In this document: positions 28,801 to 39,000 of the stretch, in pieces
Layout: each line of letters opens with the position of its first letter
How positions within the stretch are numbered: the first letter of the stretch is position 1
Origin: Stichopus chloronotus
Taxonomy: Eukaryota; Echinodermata; Holothuroidea; Aspidochirotida; Stichopodidae
NCBI GenBank assembly: GCA_021234535.1
Contig: CM037843.1
Span: 19,375,911 to 19,439,910 of the forward strand
Direction of reading: 5' to 3'
DNA: 64,000 nt
Translations under genes and position numbers: made by a program
Notes under the pieces: generated by a model
Told to the model about the DNA's origin: nothing
Databases searched by the model: none
What the model saw: only the letters and a program-made list of their open reading frames with translations

Positions 28801-29038
28801 GGTGCCTTAATAATATTTTGTAAATTATAGCTTGCCAGGAAAATAATAAAAGAAATTTGTGAAAGAAAGAAAAAAAAAAAGGATATTTTTCGTTGTTGTA
28901 ACTCACCGAGTCTGCATTTGATCGCACCATGTGAAAGAGAAAGACTAAACAAATTGCAACCTGGCAAGCTTCACGCTGGGTCCTCGGCCATGTCGTCCAC
29001 ATTGGTGACCCTGGCCAGAGAAAGGAGATTCTCCTCAT
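10659..29038 (-). CDS. SMOC: SMOC-like secreted matricellular protein, 5' part of gene (3 exons found)
   Basis: Three minus-strand exons join in order: 29038-28907 (signal peptide), 14958-14775 (Kazal/follistatin-like), 10874-10659 (thyroglobulin type-1). The junction phases are 0/0 and 1/1, and every intron has GT..AG ends. SMOC proteins are secreted calcium-binding matricellular proteins laid out as signal peptide, follistatin-like domain, thyroglobulin-1 domain, SMOC-specific region, second thyroglobulin-1 domain and EF-hand domain. The first half of that order is what is seen here, including the short link from GPCVVA into the first thyroglobulin cysteine. The last exon found ends in phase 1 with a good donor, so the gene continues to the left. 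No second thyroglobulin (CWCV) signature or EF-hand was found between 1 and 10.6 kb, so the remaining exons are probably outside the window. SMOC assignment is strong for exons 2 and 3; exon 1 is an inference from phase, strand and signal-peptide character. Family knowledge: SMOCs modulate BMP and Hedgehog signalling in the extracellular matrix. Confidence 0.8.
13319..13442. repeat. Irregular tandem repeat of ATACACTGATTTTC-like units
   Basis: Six diverged copies of a 14-base motif (for example ATACACTGATTTTC, ATACAGTGATTTTC, ATACATTGATTTTA) occur at 15-30 base spacing inside the second SMOC intron. The minus-strand open frame that crosses it is a by-product of the repeat. Confidence 0.7.
14775..14958 (-). 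CDS. SMOC: SMOC-like exon 2, Kazal/follistatin-like domain
   Basis: The acceptor TTCATTTTGCAG|TTACC opens a 184 bp exon (phase 0 in, phase 1 out) with donor GCAG|GTCAGA. The peptide runs from LPISPDSTNDPRC to HKGPCVVA and contains six cysteines in Kazal order: DPRC, LKDC, QKPLC, SSSC, VKAC, KGPC. It carries the typical LCGSDDRTYSSSCEL core, which corresponds to the C-x-S-D-G-x-T-Y motif of Kazal/FS domains. The DPRC start and GPC end match the place of this domain in SMOC1/2. The exon is preceded by about 13.9 kb of intron and followed by about 3.9 kb. Other Kazal proteins are possible in isolation; the following thyroglobulin exon makes SMOC the best fit. Confidence 0.87.
16060..16378. repeat. 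Extremely A+T-rich island made of TTGATTAATCAA palindromes
   Basis: About 320 bases are almost only A and T, with recurring TTAATCAAATTA / TAATTTGATTAA motifs in both orientations and the perfect palindrome TTGATTAATCAA. The island is bounded abruptly by normal sequence rich in CpG on both sides. It lies in the first SMOC intron. It could be a degenerate satellite, a matrix-attachment-type region or the core of a foldback element. Confidence 0.8.
19430..19545 (-). repeat. Possible tRNA-derived SINE fragment
   Basis: On the minus strand a perfect polymerase III B-box core (GGTTCGAATCC, the complement of 19513-19523) is followed by TGCGTCCTTCGGGGTACAAG, a tail that resembles tRNA-derived SINEs of marine invertebrates. 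No convincing A box was found at the right spacing upstream and no cloverleaf could be drawn, so it is not called a tRNA gene. Confidence 0.35.
22405..22464. repeat. 30 bp tandem duplication next to a CRE-like TGACGTCA
   Basis: Two adjacent copies of ACGTCAGAATTTGTAAC followed by (T/C)ATCATACCGT, differing at about three bases. The first copy completes a palindromic TGACGTCA at 22403-22410; the second has TACGTCA only. Confidence 0.85.
22578..22944. mobile_element. Foldback MITE with TATCCCC...GGGGATA ends
   Basis: The left arm (about 22578-22740) is repeated inverted at about 22795-22944. Shared blocks are TATCCCCTT at the tips, then GACCA(T/C)AAC(C/G)TAACC, CATGT(C/T)(T/T)CGAGACA, AATGTGAAA and GG(A/T)TTTGGTGG. 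Identity is moderate (about 70-75%), with several indels. The element lies in the first SMOC intron. No target duplication was found. Confidence 0.7.
24239..24274. other. Short hairpin, 10 bp perfect arms
   Basis: CAGGGAGTTG at 24239-24248 is inverted as CAACTCCCTG at 24265-24274, with a 16 base loop. It closes a stretch (23940-24274) that contains two related palindromes, AGACTCTGCAGAGTCT at 23956 and AGACTTTGCAAAGTCT at 24204, each next to a CTAGGT-like motif. The whole may be one small transposon-like unit. Confidence 0.5.
26272..26323. repeat. 21 bp tandem repeat, 2.5 copies
   Basis: TGATAAGGCTGTGCCATGAAG is present twice without a mismatch, followed by a partial, one-base-shorter third copy. 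It lies in the first SMOC intron and looks like a recent slippage product. Confidence 0.9.
28907..29038 (-). CDS. SMOC: SMOC-like exon 1, signal peptide (candidate)
   Basis: A 44-codon open stretch on the minus strand ends exactly at a consensus donor, GACTCG|GTGAGT, in phase 0. That is the phase needed by the Kazal exon. The reading from the second methionine (residue 13) has a basic N-region, a hydrophobic core (ACQVAICLVFLFHMV) and a plausible cleavage site around RSNA-DS, so Met13 is the better start although Met1 is also open. No TATA box or initiator could be recognised upstream. The exon sits about 13.9 kb from exon 2. It could be a chance open frame, but the combination of donor, phase, strand and signal-peptide shape makes it the best candidate in the interval. 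Confidence 0.5.
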
Positions 29039-32000
29039 GCTGGTTCTTTTTTGCTATCGATAGATTCAATAAGACTTTAGCTCAAAAGAGAAAATTGTGA
29101 GACTAATCCTTCAAGTAGCGAGTTAATGAAGAGTCGTGATGTCTTGACGTCACATTTGAAGACATGGAGATGACGATGACAGCAAAAGACGGTCCGGCAA
29201 CTAAAAAAAAAATAAATAAACCAGATGAAACCTAAGCAAAATCACTATAGGCTATCACTACATAAATAAATATATTTGTACATGTATAAAGCACTCTTGA
29301 CTCTGTCTTGAAATCCGTGATCTCACTCAGTTATATCCTCTCTCACATGTCCGTTGCCTCTACATGACTCTTTCAGTTCGTTCCGGTATAAAACGGTCCA
29401 CTGGAATAATAAGACAACCGAAGAACAATCCCCGAAAGAAGATCGGAGAAGAAAAAGAAGCACCAATAAGTCAACAACAATATTGAGTCATCTGTCAAAT
29501 GTTTTCTTTCTTCTTCGCTTTACTCGTAAACCGAGAGGCAGACTGATATCTTATCCTCTAAGAAGTCCCCCTTTTTTGGCGTAAATTTAAAGAGAAGAGA
29601 AAAAAACGACGAGAGAAGCAAGACTAAAAGATGCTCCCACAAAATGATGACTACTGAGCCACTCCAGACCTTCCACGGTTTTTGAAAAGGAAGCGACAAA
29701 AGGATCTGTGGGTTCTCTCTGTATTATATCCAAGTATTTAGACTGGCGAGCTGATTGGATAAAAACACCCCCAAAAGGGTTTGTAGAGGTGACATAGGAA
29801 TGATAAAGATCCTTTTCATGCTACAGAGGACTTGAAAAACTCGCTTATACTAAAGTCCTTTGGTTTAAACATTCCTCTTGTGCGACTCACAGTTTAACAG
29901 TCAACAGGGAAAATTAAAAGGAGCACGGCTTAACACCTATTACCCGTTGATGAGTCCAATCTGGAAATGATCACTTGTAACACGTATAGATTCCATGCCG
30001 TATAGCACACCGACCGATGGCATCGTGCATACACAACACTGAATGTAAGCCAAACGGATTTCGATCAGACGGCCAACGCACCTCGTTAAAAAGATCTCAG
30101 ACGGGGTAAGTTCCCAGAAGCAGAGGCCAAAGAAAAGTGCAAACTGGGAAGGATGAGTGCATTACAGACATCAAGAGAAAGACGAAAATGACAACTACAG
30201 GCTGGAGTTTGTGGGCCGAGGAAGTGTTTATCAATGCGGCATGTTTGACGAAGGGGCAAAGACGCGACCTCCTTCAGCGGGCGTCCACGATTGTGACTTC
30301 CGAAAGACTTTTAAGTTGCGCATCAAATTGAAGCCACATGCGACGGAGTGACGATACAGGGCCACCCGGTAAACGCAAAGGGTACTAAACAGCGACGCAG
30401 AGATAGTTCTGTAACCTAGCTACAGAGGAATATCGTATTTCGTTCCTTCCCTTTCTTTTATGTAGATATTGTGATCGTTGTTGGACAAACATAGCATAAA
30501 TTAGGATAGTCGGAATGCTTCCGTGAAAGTATTTTGTTGACATCTACATTGTCTTCCGAAATCGTAAAATTCATGCTGATACATCCGTAACAGGTATATT
30601 TGTCAAACAATTTCCTAGTGATTAAAAAAAAAGTAAGTTATGACTTGTGCTATATTTATACACAAGTATGAAAATAAAGATACCACCAACACCACCAAAA
30701 AAAAAGCCCTGTGAAAATACAATCACTGTGGTATTGGGTGGACATATATACATTACACGGTCACTGACCCATAGCAATATGATGTAACCCCATCCCCTTA
30801 ATAACAGACAGACACTGGAGTCTATAACATATTCGAAATCACACAGTACGGTAAGTCAGACGAAAATAAACGACGCTGTGGCACCTTTGATGGTGGCAGA
30901 CGTCACGAACGCTCTCCAACAGAAGATGGAAACTTCCATTTTATCTCTGCCACATAACAGTAACTTAATGGTTCGTGTTTCGTATATTTACGAACCAATA
31001 AATGTAAGCATACGAACACTTACAGCTTAAGGTAGTGAACGAAATAACATGAAATCAGACTGCAAGGTCACCTTTATCAAATATATTTATACACTCCAAA
31101 ATGAATCTCATTTGCTACCCTGCAAAGGCACCATCAAAGAACGGTGAATTGTTTTATCTTCTCCAATTGTACATATAAATGTAATCTGTTGTTTTTGTAC
31201 CTGATCATGAAAATATTGTCTGTCCAATTGCTTGGCTGTGTGAATATAAACTTTTCATTTACCCTTCCACCCAACCCCACGCTCTTTCCTATCACTACAT
31301 GACTAAGCCTTTTTGTACTAGCTGTTCTCACACATATACCCTCGTGAATCTTCGTACATAGATCATGAGCGGCCTTAACAACGAGAAACTGTGCTTCACT
31401 CGTGCACCGAGAAGTCACTTGTGTTGATTTTTCATGTGTGACACTGTCATTCTAATGATCCCCCTTTTTAATGTTTGAATATGTTGAGAAGGCGTCTTAA
31501 TGCCAAACTCCCATCTCTTACATGGACACGCCTTTTTTTTATTTTAGCTTGTTCCTTCCGAACGAGCCAATAAATTCACACATTTTTCTTCTTCCAGTTA
31601 ATTGTGTTCTCATAAAGCACGGTAGTCTGCTCAGTACTGTTTGGCGCAGTCCGCAAACGAAAAGATCACTCATGAAATCGATTTATCGAGCTAGACTATC
31701 TGATTGATGAAAAGAAGACTAAATGACGAGCAACTCAGTTACAATAATGACTCGTTTAAGTTTGAATGACCAGGTGTATAGCATTAATCAGGGGTACTTT
31801 CGTTTCTTTTGTCCGTTACTTCACAAAACGATCTTTTATGTATTTTTTAAACTAAAACTATTCAAGGAAGAATTATGCGTGGCCAAAAGTAACCACAGCA
31901 CAAGATCCCTTGCAGACTATTATCGATAACGGCGAGATGATCCAACCATACATATTCTCCAACAATCCGTTTACAACTGCCCATTTCTCTGGTTTCAAGC

Positions 32001-32080
32001 GTAGGTGCAGGGGATTGTTCACTAAGGAGAATCGATGTTTACAGGGGCGAGACAAAACTTGCAACAACCGCCATCTCAGT

Positions 32081-32134
32081 AATATGTATGCAAATGAGAC
32101 CACTGCAGTTGGCGCACTCGTTTGCATACATATT
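32081..32134. promoter_or_regulatory. Inverted repeat with octamer-like ATGCAAAT cores
   Basis: AATATGTATGCAAATGAG at 32081-32098 is inverted as CTCGTTTGCATACATATT at 32117-32134 with one mismatch and an 18 base spacer. Each arm holds an octamer-type POU site (ATGCAAAT, and ATGCAAAC in the other arm). It sits in the space between the divergent SMOC and HHATL genes. A regulatory role is only an inference; it could equally be a tiny foldback relic. Confidence 0.4.
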
Positions 32135-33910
32135 CAGTCAACATTGAAATCATTTGCAATATGAACATCACACCATGTGTGTTCATCCAAGTGTGTTATG
32201 TAAGAGTTGCAGAGAGCTGTGTGACAAAGCAGAAACAATCAAGAAGCACAGACAAAACAGAAGGACAAAGTAAGGAACACATCTTGTGAAAAGCACATTA
32301 TCCTTATAATCAAATGCGATTAGCGTCCTCTATTCATTTCAGCGCAAATCCAGAGGAGCAAACGGATTTGAAGGTGTGTGAAGCAATGTAAAACTTTTTC
32401 TCTTTGCTGGCGCTATTTACAAAACGGAAAGATTGTCTCAGAGACAACGTTCGACCGTGAGCCCCAACGGAAACCAGAAGCCAGGCGATTCTTTGTTAAT
32501 GAGATGTGAGTGGAGGGAGGGATAGGGGACTCCATGGAACTGTACGTAGGTATGCGTCGCTGCAACTTTGGACATAGTTCAGAGCTATATTGAGACGGTT
32601 CTGTTGGCATTCCGATTGATTGGAAGGAGGGGGGGGGGGGGAGGGGAGACCAGGAATGAATCAAATGCTTAATTACATACTTGGACAAAAGAGACAGGAT
32701 AGCAACGTATTGGATTTAATTCCCTCCCAGCAATTTTCAGTGAACAGGTGCTATATGGCGCGCATCTGTTATGTTAAACTAAAAGTTTTTTTTTAAAAAA
32801 AGAGAGTAGTGTCTCCTCTTTGCCTTTAAGAATGCACTTGATGAATATTTTTGGCAGTGTTTGAGACTCTCCTTGTTGATGTTATATGACCAACGTGTGG
32901 AGACGTCTGCTCCATTTTCAGGGTCTTTTGTATGAGGGCAAAGTCTTATCTTAAGTACTTGCATGAATCTGACCTAGCTAGAGGCCTACCCATATACAAA
33001 TATTTGTTGACTTTCATGTAAGTCATTGATAGACATGGTATTGTGTTGAGTGTCGTTCCGACATTTTACGCATTCAGACTGCTTTTAATTATTTTTAATT
33101 ATACTCTTTGAAGAAGTCACGGAGGTACTGCAATTGCATCCAGTGACATCAGGACTGCGGATTGAACCTTCATATGACACAAAATATGGTACGGATAAGG
33201 GATATTCTTATAAGGGTGACGTTGTGTGCAGAGCCTCCTTATACACCTAGATCATAATTGACCCGTTATGAATCGTCGATAAGAATAGTTTTAGTCAACG
33301 ATCGAGGTACGGTCGCATGTTTGTTGTGATTCAGTGGTAACCTGTATACATGTGTGCTACCCCCTCCTAATTTCATGTATTGTCAAACACAGAAATAAAT
33401 TCGTGGTTGTCACTTGTCAGTGTTTCCATTGGCTTAGGCCCTTCACTTTTCCTATTTTAGAGAGTTTGCGTCCATTTTCTGCATAGTGGTTGCGGTATTC
33501 AGATAAGTCAGTTGCTACTTCAGCTTATTCTCCTAGAATTTCCACTTACATTGCTTTCTTAAATAATTAACCTACCTCCAGAACTAACTGCCAGCTTTAC
33601 TCCGTTTGTTTTCGCGGAACCACTAACTTTGGTCACCTGCTAACTGAATACAGTTATGAGTTAAGTTTAGGCTACGCTATTCAATAATTCAGTATTCGTA
33701 TATTTTTGCTAGGCTACTCACTACTTAGGGATTTCTTTTTGTAATATTGCTTAGTGTAGCCTTTCTTGTTCCGGATGGATTATGGAACTTGGAAGCCATT
33801 TACTATTCTTAATTCTTGGATCACTGTTATCCCTAGCTGACATGCTACTTTAGTGTAAGTATAGCCTAGGCTTCAACTACAGGCTATCCATGCATGATCT
33901 AACCCCGCCA

Positions 33911-33990
33911 CAACGATTTCCACTGCGCATCCGGATTCCAACTCCTAGTCACTGGAGTCTGATTTCCACTACTCATCCGGGTTCCCAGTG
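33911..33990. repeat. Diverged direct duplication
   Basis: GATTTCCACTGCGCATCCGG and GATTTCCACTACTCATCCGG start two adjacent units, and GACTAGGAATCC-type motifs recur inverted (CCTAGTC) through 34062. This is a small internally repeated stretch with no coding potential. Confidence 0.6.
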
Positions 33991-35848
33991 GTACAACCAG
34001 GAATCCTGAGAAAAATAAATTCCTAGTCAGACAGACACTTCAAATTACGACTAGGAATCCAGGTACAATACAAATGGATTCCCAGTGTGAAGAGTGCAAA
34101 TGTGAAGAGTTGTAATACACAGTGAATCAAGTCCATTGGATACACCACACCAAAGATCACTCAGCATTGTTCTCAAATTCACTTAAGGTGATATCGACTG
34201 GGAATCTGTATTCAGGATTTGAAAAGTGTCTCTCACTGCAGAAGGGTATTCTGTAATTGCTCCATTAAAGTAGTTCAGTGATTTTGTTGAACATAATGAC
34301 TTTGCCTATATTAAATTTTGTGTTAGTCTTCATGCATTATGTGCACTTCATCTCTGAACTGAAGATTTTCTGTGTAGAACTTTCTTGGCACATGGTGACA
34401 ATTGAATGGCATCCTGGCATAGAATTGAAAAATCTTCCTTGACAGAACTGAACCTTGTTGGCCTAATGTAAGGGTATAAAGGGTTTGCAGTGTGCAAAAT
34501 TTCAAAAAAGAAGTTCTTTACCAATACCGTCAATTTACTTTAATTGTCAACATTACATCATGTGTATTTCGTCCTACAAAATTTCACTTCAACATTATCC
34601 AATTTTGTCCAAGCAAAGCTCAAAGCTGGCATGACACAAACAATGTTAATCCCAAGACTACTGGTCTACACCTTTTCTCGGTGTAGAGAAAATAACTTTT
34701 TGGCATACCTTTGGCATGAGTATAACACAAAATGCCTCCTGGCTATATTACAGTATAGGCATAGCCTCTAAGTTCAAAGGCCTAAGTCCATACTGGAAAG
34801 AATTTGTGTTACGCAGAATTCTGTGAAATGGAATTGAGACTTTCTGTGACATTTTATCGGTTTTGTGGTGTACATTTACATAGAACGACAAGCTTGCGCG
34901 ACATCGTGTGGGTTGCCTTAATGTGTCACTTTTTCATTGCTTGAAATTATAAGAAAAAATTTGGTATTAGACAAGGTCTGTTTTTATCACATGACATGTT
35001 TAAACATTGTGCAGCAGTTTTGACGTCAGTCAGATAACAGGTTTTACCTGAATTGCTCCAATATTTGCTTTGCCTTTTGTACAGTATCCTTCTTTTGCAC
35101 TGAACATTGTGTCTCATATTTGTGTGTATTGTTGAAATAAAATAGCAACTGACTGATCATAGAAGCACACCATATTGCAGGAGCATAGCCAGTATGAAGC
35201 ACTGTAGGCCTGGACCAACACTTTTATGTTTAAGTTGTCTTTTCTTTTCCAAAATGAAACACCCATAATTCAAATCCATAAACTTGCTGGACAAGTTTAA
35301 GAGTCTCTAGACAGACATAAAGAATGTAGCGAGAATGTGACTAAATTAGATGACTTAGTTTTGTGATTGAAGCTGTAATTTCAATGGTATGCCATTTCAT
35401 TGAACATTCTATGTATGTGCCAAAAAGTACTAGGAGCCAATCTTGTCACCTTAGTCTCACTCTTTTTGTCTGATTTTGATGCTTGCACATCTCAGACTAA
35501 AATACCCAACATGATTCAAATGACATTTTATGTCTCGCGGCAAGAATATGGGGAACAGTTAAAGTAGGATTTGCTGTTATTCCTACATTTTGAAAAGTGC
35601 ACCACAGGACTGGCTGTACCCCTTACAGTTGTGAAAAGCTATTTTTGTGCCTACAACTTTTCAAATTTTGGCTACGCCTGTGTTTTGTGTGACTTGTACA
35701 GTTTCTATTTACCATGTAACAAATTTACTTCATTGCTCATGTGTCATTGGTTCCATTTTGCACAAGAAGTGTCAGTATTAAAGAAACCCAAAGTTATCAG
35801 GCAAGGACAACTTTCCGATTTTTTTTTCTTCCTTGATTGTAATTTTAG

Positions 35849-36070
35849 GTGAGAGCAAATGGCAAAGTTTGAGAGTTGCAAAGGATGATGCATTCCTGAC
35901 AATGGAAACCAGGCAACGCCGGAATAGGCATTTCTATAAGCTGGAATTCGTTCCTTTCCAGAAAAATGGAGAATACTACCTACAAATCCTTGAAAGCATT
36001 TTGTTCACTGGAGTAGTGTGTGCATGGGTCCTTTATTATGCCGCTTGGAAAGTGTGGAAAGCTTCCGAAG
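35849..36070 (+). CDS. HHATL: HHATL-like exon 1 (coding), N-terminal membrane segment
   Basis: A T-rich acceptor ending AATTTTAG at 35848 opens an exon whose coding part most likely starts at the ATG at 35902 (ACAATGG, a good context). The first 53 bases would then be 5' UTR, with an untranslated exon upstream that I did not identify. The peptide starts METRQRRNRHFYKLEF and has its first hydrophobic segment at ILFTGVVCAWVLYYAAW, matching the first helix of HHAT/HHATL. The donor is GAAG|GTATGA, phase 1. The frame stays open upstream of the ATG to the acceptor, so a longer N-terminus encoded by another exon cannot be excluded. Confidence 0.75.
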
Positions 36071-39000
36071 GTATGACAGGAATTTGAAAGTAACAAAATC
36101 ATGTAGTTTCTCCAAGACTTTACATTTTGTCATTCATATCGTTGGAAAACTTCATTGAAGTATGAATTTATATACCCTCATATTAATATGCTCCGATCAG
36201 GTAAAACAGAAAAAAAAAAACATGCATTCAATGAAACTTTTCTGCAGTACCTTTTAAAATGACAAAAGCAGGGAACTGACGAGCAAAACTTTCTGGATTT
36301 CACACTAGGTATCGTGTTATGCATTTCTAGCATATATTATTGTGCAGAGTACCATTAACAAATTAGAGGTATCAAAGGTTTATGTTATTTTTCAAAACCA
36401 TTGTGCATGATATTTGTAGGCTAAAACAGTTATAATTAGAAACCATGCCAAATACTTCTAACAATTTCAAATTGCAAGACTTTCCACTACATCTGCAAAA
36501 GGTCGCAAATTGTGTGAAATGTTCCATACAGAAGACTACCATTAAAACTTTGTATTTTACATTAAAAAAATTGTAGTAATTAAAAAAGAAAATGTGAGAA
36601 GTTTCTGGAAAATCACATAAACAACAACAAAAGTAATCAAAAATTAAAGTAAATCACTTCAAAAGTTGACTATTTGTTACTGTGTAACCATTGCATTTCT
36701 TTTTTGTTCATGAGGGTCGGCCAGTTATTCTGCTAGACTTTAGATATTCTGGACCTTTCTGTTAATGATGGTTAATGTCAACAGTAATAAGTTTTGAAAA
36801 TCAGATCAACGAGATGATGATATCAAATGAGCTGTAGGAGGTCCTGAAAATGTCAGGTGTTTCCGTCCTCCATTTTTGAAGAACATTAGACGCAAAATAA
36901 ATTCCTTATATGCACTTCTTTTTAGAATAATTACTCACTCAATGGATGAAACATCCTTTTTTTTTTTGTTTCAGGTAATGTCTTTAACTTGAGAAGAAAT
37001 GGAAAACTTTCAGATGGTTGGAACGTCTTCCAGATCCTTTACCAGGTGGGAATTGTCTCAGTCGAAATTACCTGGGTGTATGTATGTTTGCTGCAGTCAA
37101 TATTGAAATGGCTAACACTTTCTTGTCTCTTGTTTTCATTTGTTTCTCATCATTTGCAGGATGTCTCCTGTATACCATGGAAGTTTTGGAAAGACTTTAT
37201 CCTACAAATTTGGCTGCCATATCTGGTTGTATACATCCTTCTTGGGCAAATTGTCACCTTGGTAAACCCAAAGGTAAAAATTTATCGTGTTATCTATTTC
37301 TTGTTTTGTTGTAAGGGATGTATGACATAATATTTGTCATCTACAATATTTCTTTGCAATTTAACCAAAGTTGTTCCTTGAGGTTGATGAAGCCATTTGA
37401 TAACCTCTGTTCTCTCTGCTCTCGTACATCATGCCATAATGCAAACCATTATTTGTGAATCATTGGTATTCAGTCTAGCTGGTTCTGTTGTTGATCAGAA
37501 TTTACTTATCCTAATTTGTGAGAATCCCTCTTGGCAAGTTTCTTAGGTGTTAAAACTGTCACAGGTGAGAGTTTTATTTGGTGGTCTATAACAGTTTTGG
37601 TGGTGATATTCAACTGTTTTGAGTGAACATTCTGCCAAAAAGGGCAGATAACAAGTTCATCATTTATGTTGCACCTAAGATGTTTCAGAGAAGGAAGTGT
37701 CATCAGGGTAGCAGCTTTGTAGAGTAGTGCAAAGAATTTGTCCACCAAAAGTAACTAATTCCCATCTTGTTCTTAAAGGGGGGATAGCTAAATAAGCTTG
37801 TGATAATGTTGTGTACTTGTTCATTGCTAATCCCAAATTTGCTTCTTGCTGAAATACCAGTAAATAACACTCGCTCAGGAGATGAAATATTCACCAGAAA
37901 TTACATATATTGATAGGAAACATACAGGTTGACACATATTACCACTTGGAATGTTGAACAATGCTTTGCAAAATCAAGAGCTTTCATCCAAAACTTTTCT
38001 TATGGTGTATTCTGATATAAACAGTAGCAATGTGGCTCAGGGTTTGCTTTATTTTTTTCTCAGCTGTCACTGCTGAGTATTAAATCAATTATCGTTGGGC
38101 TGTAATCTTCTTTATGGAAGTCCTATATGTGTATTTGAAATGTTGGTCATCTTTACTATGTATTCCTTTCAGTATAAACATCATCTCTCCATGGTCATGT
38201 CCTCGATAATGATTGGAGTTACAAGTGGCTGGCCTTTTCTGCTATTCATCTTGGCTTTCACTTCTGCTGGCTATTTGGTTTCACTGCTGCAACAACCCAG
38301 CTTAGTGTGGCTTTTCACTATCGGTGAGATTGTGCTGTTTGGCATTGCTTCATTTTCCAGGCAGTGGGTAAGTTTTGTGTTTGATATCGGTTGCATGCAT
38401 AGCCAAACAGTCTTACTTCATGTCAAATCTAAGCTATATGCACTTTACGGAACATTTCCTATGCAAACAGACTGTTGCAGATCAACGAAAAAGGTTTTTC
38501 TGTTTTCTACTACTTTATTTTTAGTTGTTTCAGATGTGATGCAAGTATTTTTTTGTTTGTTCCTTTTTTTTTTATAACTTCATATACTTAAGTTCAACCT
38601 GAGTGACTTCTAATATGTCCTGTTTTAATCAGAAACAATGACATGAATCACTGAAGTAGTACAATATTTCTACTCTATTTCTACTATATACTCTACTTTT
38701 CCTCAGATTATTTGCCTGTTTATTTGGACTGACATTTCTTTTGCAATTTGTTCCAGATCCCAAAAGACATGATACAATGATCCATTTGGATTCTGTGGCT
38801 TTTTTTTTCTTTTTGGATGTGATCATCTACAGAATTTTAGTGCTTTCTGAGACAGGCTTGGATCCAGGATTTTGAGAAATGGGGTAGATGAGTGAGCACC
38901 AAAGGTGCATGCAAAGCCATTGTGGTTAATTTAGGGGTTAATTTCCTCCATGGAAATTTGAATTCTACTGCCCTTAGACACGATTTCACACCATCTGGGG

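Larger units (their letters stand above)
29039..35848. other. Intergenic space between divergent SMOC-like and HHATL-like genes
   Basis: Both promoters and the HHATL 5' untranslated exon should lie here, but no TATA box, CpG island or convincing untranslated exon could be placed. It contains the 32.1 kb octamer-bearing inverted repeat, the 33.9 kb duplication, a short palindromic GGTTCGT...ACGAACC at about 30971, and homopolymer runs (a G run at about 32629). Open frames are short and unrecognised. Confidence 0.5.
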
